From: Thiomonas sp. | GTDB lineage: Bacteria; Pseudomonadota; Gammaproteobacteria; Burkholderiales; Burkholderiaceae_C | Direction: 5' to 3' | DNA length: 5,123 bases | Assembly (NCBI GenBank): GCA_027451915.1 | Contig: DAIDHU010000460.1 | Coordinates: 1-5,123, forward strand | Shown: one piece after another, positions 3,720 to 5,123 of the stretch | Position numbering within the stretch: the stretch's first letter is position 1 | Layout: every line of letters starts with the position of its first letter | Translations under genes and position numbers: made by a program | The notes under the pieces: generated by a model | What the model saw: the letters and a program-made list of their open reading frames with translations, nothing else | Told to the model about the DNA's origin: nothing | Database searches by the model: none

Positions 3720-5123
3720 TCAGGCGGCAAGCCAGTCCATGCCCGCTCCCAGCCATCGCTGCAGATGCTCGCGAGCGGCCAGGGGATGTTCGCGCAACAG
3801 CGAAGCCGCGGCCTCTCGCGCCAGCTCCAGCAGGTCCTCGTCCTCGCGCAGGTCGGCATGGCGCAGGCCCTGCAGGCCCGACTGGCGCTGGCCCAGGAGT
3901 TCGCCGGGGCCGCGCAGCTCCAGGTCCTTTTGCGCGAGCACGAAGCCGTCGCTGCTTTGATGCATGGCCTGCAGGCGCGCCCTCGCGGTCTGCGACAGCG
4001 GCTCGGCATACAGCAGCCGGCATTGCGCGGCCTGGCTCCCACGGCCCACGCGGCCCCGCAGCTGATGCAGCTGCGAAAGCCCGAAGCGCTCGGCATGCTC
4101 GATGACCATCAGGCTGGCCGAGGGCACGTCCACCCCCACTTCGATGACCGTGGTCGCCACCAGCAGGCGCAGGCGCCCGGCCGCGAAATCCTCCATCACC
4201 TGCGCCTTGTGCGCCGAGGGCATGCGCCCGTGCAGCAGCCCTACGCACCCGGCCTGTTCGCCCAGCAGCGCCTGCAGCTCGGCGTGGGCGTCCAGCGCGG
4301 CGCGCAGCTCGGGCTGGCCGCCGCGGGCGCCGGCGCCCGCCCGCGCGGCGACGGGGCCGGGATCGCCGCCATCGCCGCCGCCCCCGCCTTCGCCGGGCTC
4401 GCTGGGCTCGATCAGCGGGCACACCCAATAGACCTGCCGCCCCTGGAGCACGAGTTCGCGCACGCGCTGCTTGACGGCCTCGCGGCGCTGGTCGGAGAAC
4501 ACACGGGTGCGCACCGGCAGCCGCCCTGGCGGACTGTGCGCGATGGTGGAAATGTCCAGGTCCCCGAACACGGCCATCGCCAGGGTGCGGGGAATCGGCG
4601 TGGCGGTCATCATCAACAGATGGGGCTGGCGCTGCTCGCCGGCGCCCTTGGCGCGCAGGCTCAGGCGCTGCGCGACCCCGAAGCGATGCTGCTCGTCGAC
4701 CAGCGCCAGGCCCAGGCGGGCGAACTGCACCTTGTCCTGGATCACCGCGTGGGTGCCAATGACCAGCGCCGCCTCGCCGCTGGCCGCGCGGGCCAGTTGC
4801 GCCTCGCGCTCGCGCTTGCGCTGGGCGCCGCTGAGCCAGGCCACGCCCACGCCCAGGGGCTGCAGCCAGCCGGCCAGACGCTGCAGGTGCTGGGCGGCGA
4901 GGATGTCGGTGGGCGCCATCAGCGCGCACTGGAAGCCGTTGTCGATGGCCTGCGCCGCGGCCAGCGCGGCCACCACGGTCTTGCCGCAGCCCACGTCGCC
5001 CTGCAGCAGCCGGTGCATCGGCTGCTCGCGTTGCAAGTCCAGCGCGATCTCCGAGACACAGGCGGCCTGGTCGGCCGTGAGGGCGAAGGGCAGCGCCTGC
5101 AGCAGGCGCTGCACCAGACCGCC
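3720..5123 (-). CDS. recG: ATP-dependent DNA helicase RecG, C-terminal 467 residues (5' end outside window)
   Basis: RecG is a monomeric superfamily 2 helicase that remodels stalled replication forks and branch-migrates Holliday junctions. The visible part, numbered from the first full codon at 5123, has the helicase core in order: Walker A GDVGCGKT (42-49), DEQH box in VDEQHRFGV (142-150), motif III TATPIPRTLA (173-182), HGRM (298-301), TTVIEVGVDVP (324-334), motif VI QLHQLRGRVGRG (351-362), and the C-terminal translocation region QKDLELRGPGELLGQRQSG (398-416). The missing N-terminus would carry the junction-binding wedge domain, about 220-250 residues by comparison with the 693-residue E. 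coli protein. The stop is TGA at 3720-3722. Two oddities: Walker A has Cys where Ser is usual, and residues 240-269 (4317-4406) are a Gly/Ala/Pro-rich insertion of roughly 29 residues before HGRM. GTG 5114 is an internal Val codon, not a start. oxyR follows 91 bases downstream. Confidence 0.97.
   Translation of the reverse strand, partial: GGLVQRLLQALPFALTADQAACVSEIALDLQREQPMHRLLQGDVGCGKTVVAALAAAQAIDNGFQCALMAPTDILAAQHLQRLAGWLQPLGVGVAWLSGAQRKREREAQLARAASGEAALVIGTHAVIQDKVQFARLGLALVDEQHRFGVAQRLSLRAKGAGEQRQPHLLMMTATPIPRTLAMAVFGDLDISTIAHSPPGRLPVRTRVFSDQRREAVKQRVRELVLQGRQVYWVCPLIEPSEPGEGGGGGDGGDPGPVAARAGAGARGGQPELRAALDAHAELQALLGEQAGCVGLLHGRMPSAHKAQVMEDFAAGRLRLLVATTVIEVGVDVPSASLMVIEHAERFGLSQLHQLRGRVGRGSQAAQCRLLYAEPLSQTARARLQAMHQSSDGFVLAQKDLELRGPGELLGQRQSGLQGLRHADLREDEDLLELAREAAASLLREHPLAAREHLQRWLGAGMDWLAA

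Noticed and set aside
3629..4096. In-frame upstream extension of oxyR into recG
   Set aside because: It overlaps the conserved C-terminal region of RecG in another frame, and ATG 3628 places the cysteines at exactly 199 and 208.
3649..4929. Long 426-codon minus-strand frame across recG
   Set aside because: It is a shadow of recG: low-complexity Arg/Ala/Pro/Gly with no domain, while the overlapping frame has all helicase motifs.

Overview
The window looks like ordinary chromosome from a high-GC betaproteobacterium, most likely of the order Burkholderiales. This rests on the GC-rich, G/C-ending codons, on the recG-oxyR pairing on one strand, and on the style of the Lrp, OxyR and ProC proteins. 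I cannot name the genus.

Layout from left to right. Positions 1-136 (minus) hold the first 45 codons of an unrecognised gene that runs off the left edge; it is set by a strong Shine-Dalgarno site. Positions 137-534 hold no gene I can support, but contain a long GC-rich inverted repeat (261-307) and a protein-like frame broken by an amber codon. A rho-independent terminator (535-562) follows a complete tRNA-Ser(GGA) gene (594-684, minus). Next comes proC (747-1580, minus), the last enzyme of proline synthesis. A 494-base divergent intergenic region (1581-2074) has an AT-rich promoter-like left half with a 17-base palindrome, and a right half with two GC-rich hairpins in the leader of lrp. The lrp gene (2075-2551, plus) encodes a leucine-responsive regulator and converges, with an 18-base gap, on oxyR (2570-3628, minus), the peroxide-sensing LysR-type activator, which has both redox cysteines. 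recG (3720-5123, minus) lacks its 5' end because the window stops; the visible part carries the whole helicase core.

The genes are housekeeping and regulatory: amino-acid metabolism and its sensing (proC, lrp), oxidative-stress response (oxyR), and repair of stalled replication forks (recG). recG and oxyR may form one transcript, because they lie on the same strand 91 bases apart. proC and the tRNA may also share a transcript ending at 535-562. I found no defence system, CRISPR array, insertion sequence or clearly new system. The points most worth a second look are a predicted hairpin that hides the oxyR ribosome site and start codon and overlaps an OxyR-like half-site, the palindrome between proC and lrp, the structured lrp leader, a Gly-rich insertion in RecG, and the possible gene remnant beside tRNA-Ser.
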